Of a DNA stretch of 64,000 nucleotides, positions 61,139 through 64,000 are shown one piece after another. The position numbers were made by a program, and so were the translations under genes. The DNA lies in contig CAZTAO010000010.1 of the NCBI GenBank assembly GCA_964611645.1, forward strand, positions 59,507 through 123,506. Reading direction: 5' to 3'. The notes below the pieces were generated by a model. The model saw only the letters and a program-made list of their open reading frames with translations, was not told the origin of the DNA and did no database searches. The stretch comes from CAZTAO01 sp964611645. GTDB taxonomy: Bacteria > Armatimonadota > UBA5829. Numbering within the stretch: the stretch's first letter is position 1; every line of letters starts with the position of its first letter.

Positions 61139-61294
61139 TCGAGGCAGCCGAGACTCCTGCTTTGAAGGTGATGAACCGGCGTCAGCGGAAGTAGTCTCTG
61201 GATCCTGGCGAAAGCAGTCCGAGCTTCTCTGCCCGTGTCTTGGAATTCGAACAGGGGCTGCGGCGCGTAAGTCACGCCAAAAGGACAGATCACC

Positions 61295-63493
61295 ATGAAC
61301 ATCAAGCTTTCTATTCTATCTATCACGCTGTGGGCGTCTCTGCTGTTGACCCCGGTCCACGCGGACAGAAACCTGGTTGTTAACGGTGGGTTCGAGCAGG
61401 CGGATGCCTCTGATCCGGGCCGTCCCATGGGGTGGACTGCGTCCAAATCCACGGATACCAACGTGCCATCCAACCCGGATGTGGACGTCAAAACCGAGTG
61501 GGTGGATAGCGGGCGCAGCGGCAAGTGCGTGTCGATCTATACAGACAACCAGCAGGTGATCGGCACGTGGGACAGCTCGCAGATCGAGGTCAAGCCCAAC
61601 CACAAGTATGTCGTGCGCTTCTACTACCGTGTGGAGGCAGCAGGCAAGGGGCCTGGTTGTCTGGCTATTCTGGGTCAGAACGGCCAGCGCATGTGCGATA
61701 TGTACATAGGCGAGCCGACTATCTGGGCGCAGTTCGAGTATGTAGTGGATACCGGGGCCAACACCATGATATCCGTGGAACTGATGGTGTACCATCGCGA
61801 CAAGCACAGGTATTTCTTCGATGATGTAGAGGTCTATGATATCGGCAGCGCCCCAGTGGTGCGACTGCCGCTGGACAAGAGCGAATCGGCCTCGCCAAAG
61901 CCCACCATCGCCTGGGACGCGCCCGATGAGCAGAAGACATTCACGGTTCAGTACTCCACTGATCCCTCTCTCAAATCCGAGTCAACAGTCACGAACAAGG
62001 GCGTAATGGGCCGAGAGTATACCGTGAAGAAGCCTCTTAGAGACGGCACGTGGTTCATCAGAGTCGCCGGAGCCGATGCGGGCGGAGAGACATACACCAG
62101 CAGAGTGGTCGCGGTTGTGGTGAACCAGTCGGGCGCGGGCAGGGGACGGAAGATGGATACCACCGCGCCTGGAATCTGGGGCTACCTACCGGTAGCGGAC
62201 AGCCGCGAAGCATCCTCACCCAGCGAGATATCTTTCCAGTGTGAGGATCAGGGTGGTATCCTGCCGGAATCGGCGAGGATGTGGATCGATGGCCGGAAGG
62301 TTGCCGTGAACTACGAACCGGCGCGGGGCAGGGTGGTTCATCGACCGAAATCAGCGCTGGCCTCGGGAAGGCACATTGTGGTAGCCGATATCAAAGACAA
62401 AGCCGGGAATTCCAGCGGGAAGATGACCTGGGGGTTCTTTGTGCAGTCGGATGAGCCGGATATGGTCACTATAGACTCCAACAAGAACCTGGTCGTTAAC
62501 GGCAGGCCGTTCTATATGGTAGGCATATATGCGCATTCATTCACGGACCGCGAGACAGTCGTGCCCCTTATGGCCAGGTCGGGCTTCAACACGTTCTGGG
62601 GCGGGACTGCGGAGGAGAACTACCGCAACAACATGAAGACCCTGGGGAACATCCACTTCTGGAACCCTCTGCCGACCATCGAGGCGGACCTTCAGACCTA
62701 TCTTGCGAACTCGATGAACCGCTCCGTTTTGCTGACCTACACGACCGACGAGCCGGACAGTTCCCAGACCTCCCTGGAGGAGCTGGTAAAGATAGGCGAC
62801 ATGGTGAAGAAGATAGACCCGAACCATCCCACCGGTTGGATAATCACTATGCCGGACAACTACAAAGCCTACGCCAAGTGCAGCGACATACTGGTCGAGG
62901 ACCACTACCCGGTGTTGAAGAGTTCCGGGATTGTGCCCCCGCCCAACTATATGGGAGTCGCGAGGGCGGTGGACCTGCAGAATGACGCAGGCGGTGGGAA
63001 GAAGCCGGTGCATAGCCTCATACAGGGCTTCGACTTTGCGGAGTATAACGGTGGCACGGTCACACACGACAACCACAGGCCCACGGGTGACGAAGTGCTG
63101 CTGATGTCGTATCTGGCCGCCATACACGGGGCCAAGGGCATAATGATCTGGACCGCCCGCGACACGGTGATTATGGACGGCATGAATATGGTGGCCGGAC
63201 GCCTGAGATCGCTGTCGCCGGCTCTGCTCTCTCCGACTCTTGCGGGTGAGGTCAAGGTAGGACCTGGCTCGGGAATTGTCGAGTCTCTGGCGAAAAGGGG
63301 CGAGAACGGCAGCATTCTGGTCATTACCGCGAACCCCACCCAGACGCCTGTGCTGGCTGGGTTTACCATGAAGAGGAGCATCAAAGAGGTGCGCGTCCTG
63401 TTCGAGGACCGGACGATCACGCCGAAGGACCGCAGCTTCTCGGACATCTACCAGCCCGCGAGCACGCACGTCTACGAGGTAAGGCTCAAGTAG
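61295..63493 (+). CDS. Secreted glycosidase-like protein with carbohydrate-binding N-terminus
   Basis: 732 residues. Signal peptide (LSILSITLWASLLLTPVHA), then a CBM4/9-like jelly roll beginning NLVVNGGFEQ (about 25-190). Two beta-sandwich domains follow (about 195-395). A TIM-barrel-like domain begins NLVVNGRPFYMVGIYAHSF (about 400-700), where the substrate-binding glycosidase style is seen: LLTYTTDEPDSSQ contains a possible acid Glu, and KGIMIWTARD lies near the barrel end. It resembles unassigned glycoside hydrolases common in Armatimonadota. AAAGGA lies upstream of the ATG. It appears monocistronic. Confidence 0.75.
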   Translation: MNIKLSILSITLWASLLLTPVHADRNLVVNGGFEQADASDPGRPMGWTASKSTDTNVPSNPDVDVKTEWVDSGRSGKCVSIYTDNQQVIGTWDSSQIEVKPNHKYVVRFYYRVEAAGKGPGCLAILGQNGQRMCDMYIGEPTIWAQFEYVVDTGANTMISVELMVYHRDKHRYFFDDVEVYDIGSAPVVRLPLDKSESASPKPTIAWDAPDEQKTFTVQYSTDPSLKSESTVTNKGVMGREYTVKKPLRDGTWFIRVAGADAGGETYTSRVVAVVVNQSGAGRGRKMDTTAPGIWGYLPVADSREASSPSEISFQCEDQGGILPESARMWIDGRKVAVNYEPARGRVVHRPKSALASGRHIVVADIKDKAGNSSGKMTWGFFVQSDEPDMVTIDSNKNLVVNGRPFYMVGIYAHSFTDRETVVPLMARSGFNTFWGGTAEENYRNNMKTLGNIHFWNPLPTIEADLQTYLANSMNRSVLLTYTTDEPDSSQTSLEELVKIGDMVKKIDPNHPTGWIITMPDNYKAYAKCSDILVEDHYPVLKSSGIVPPPNYMGVARAVDLQNDAGGGKKPVHSLIQGFDFAEYNGGTVTHDNHRPTGDEVLLMSYLAAIHGAKGIMIWTARDTVIMDGMNMVAGRLRSLSPALLSPTLAGEVKVGPGSGIVESLAKRGENGSILVITANPTQTPVLAGFTMKRSIKEVRVLFEDRTITPKDRSFSDIYQPASTHVYEVRLK

Positions 63494-63661
63494 GTTGATG
63501 CGTTCTTCTTGCTGGGGGCTGGAGTGCAAGATCAGCTTTCTCGTGCGGAGGGTTTGTTCTGCGCCATGCGACCGGGAGGTCCCGTCTGGCCCCCCAAAGC
63601 TCCATTCTGAGCCTCAATTCACACTATTTGTGACGAAATGCGAAAAAGTCGCCAAAAGCCC

Positions 63662-63690
63662 TTGACAGGCTGAGCGTGGAGTAGTAAGAT
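63662..63690 (+). promoter_or_regulatory. Tandem promoter P1
   Basis: TTGACA (63662-63667), exact 17-base spacer and TAAGAT (63685-63690). An A-rich stretch upstream could act as an UP element. Confidence 0.75.
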
Positions 63691-63698
63691 ATACCTTG

Positions 63699-63729
63699 CC
63701 GCTTGAAGAGAGCATCCTTCAGGCGGTTT
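63699..63729 (+). terminator. Hairpin after P1 with short T run
   Basis: CCGCTTGAAG (63699-63708) pairs with CTTCAGGCGG (63717-63726), with one G-U pair, followed by TTTA. It begins nine bases after the P1 -10 box. Confidence 0.5.
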
Positions 63730-63771
63730 ACGTTGGACAGGTTACTGGGTATAACTACATAGACTGAGACC

Positions 63772-63800
63772 TTGACAAGTGTCGTGCAGTGTAGTATACT
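63772..63800 (+). promoter_or_regulatory. Tandem promoter P2
   Basis: TTGACA (63772-63777), 17-base spacer and TATACT (63795-63800). This is a near-perfect sigma70 promoter, 110 bases after P1. Confidence 0.85.
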
Positions 63801-63807
63801 AATAATC

Positions 63808-63835
63808 CTCCAAAGGCACATAGTTTGCCTCGGAG
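63808..63835 (+). other. Hairpin after P2
   Basis: CTCC and AGGCA (63808-63818) pair with TGCCT and GGAG (63826-63835), with small bulges. TTGTTCCTTGAG follows. Confidence 0.45.
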
Positions 63836-63880
63836 AACTTGTTCCTTGAGAGTTGGGTAGAAACTACTGAGCCGACCGCC

Positions 63881-63909
63881 TTGACAGAGGCTGAGGCCTG
63901 TAGTATACT
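63881..63909 (+). promoter_or_regulatory. Tandem promoter P3
   Basis: TTGACA (63881-63886), 17-base spacer and TATACT (63904-63909). It lies 109 bases after P2 and shares GTAGTATACT(A)NTAAT with it. Confidence 0.85.
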
Positions 63910-63915
63910 ATTAAT

Positions 63916-63948
63916 CCCCGACAGCCAGAGTTACGCTGCGGGGGTTTT
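63916..63948 (+). terminator. Terminator-like hairpin after P3
   Basis: CCCCG and CAGC (63916-63925) pair with GCTG and CGGGG (63935-63943) around a 9-base loop with one bulged A. G and TTTT follow, then TTGTTCCTTGAG-type sequence. Confidence 0.6.
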
Positions 63949-64000
63949 GTTCCTTGAGTATTGTATAGTGTAGGTTGAAGTAAGTGCGGGCGTTTTGTTT

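Larger units (their letters stand above)
63494..64000. other. Leader region of a probable strong transcript
   Basis: 507 bases without a gene. The first 160 bases show nothing clear beyond an A-rich stretch just upstream of P1. The rest holds three promoter units (P1, P2, P3) with hairpins, and two copies of TTGTTCCTTGAG (63839-63850 and 63947-63958). Such CCTTGA-containing segments recall rRNA leader sequences; the 16S gene would begin beyond the window. Confidence 0.55.

Overview
The window looks like chromosomal DNA from a GC-rich, anaerobe-type bacterium with two membranes. Three things point to a diderm of the Terrabacteria side, with Armatimonadota or a neighbouring candidate phylum as the best guess. 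First, there is an SLH-domain porin of the OmpM type (18699-20546) and an LptD/OstA-like barrel protein (56486-58411). Second, the run scpA-scpB-dac-rluB (33831-37166) is a gene order typical of Firmicutes-like lineages. Third, there are several UroD-like proteins, cytosolic and secreted sialidase-like proteins and a neutral ceramidase-like protein, a mix common in Armatimonadota. The taxonomic placement is inference, because no rRNA or ribosomal protein gene lies inside the window.

Layout. 1-2735: two tandem secreted DUF1080-sialidase genes on the minus strand. 2802-12876: a plus-strand redox operon, hdrC, hdrB, hdrA, mvhD/flxD, an FrhB-like Fe-S gene, flxB-like, flxA-like. It predicts an NAD(P)H-linked, flavin-based electron-bifurcating heterodisulfide-reductase-type complex. 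It is interrupted three times by accessory genes (HicBA, an orphan HicB, small membrane proteins, a four-helix-bundle protein), and most junctions carry low-complexity repeats. 12907-20546: envelope genes on both strands, including an ABC exporter pair and the SLH porin. 21110-33583: mostly minus-strand metabolism and accessory genes: NAD synthetase, XRE-ImmA pair, PAP2 phosphatase, UroD-like proteins, peroxiredoxin, a cytosolic sialidase, VapBC, acetyl-CoA carboxyltransferase accD-accA, ceramidase-like protein. 33831-40659: housekeeping operon (chromosome segregation, peptidoglycan, rRNA modification, peptidyl-tRNA hydrolase, glucose-6-phosphate isomerase, dephospho-CoA kinase).

40841-58411 is a large surface/secretion block: a CsgG/FlgT-like protein, a subtilase, a 668-residue secreted protein, a 2768-residue repeat protein, a small CsgG-like protein and the LptD-like barrel. 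The subtilase and the next two proteins share a C-terminal module that I cannot assign to a named family. This block and the interrupted Hdr-Flx operon are the best candidates for new biology. uvrB (58411-60408) follows directly, then a small membrane protein and a secreted glycosidase-like protein (61295-63493).

The last 340 bases hold three near-consensus promoters spaced 110 and 109 bp apart, each followed by a hairpin. The arrangement looks like the leader of a very strongly expressed transcript, probably an rRNA operon beginning just past the window.

Dispersed repeats and palindromes sit in many intergenic gaps. No tRNA, CRISPR array, transposase or prophage was recognised.
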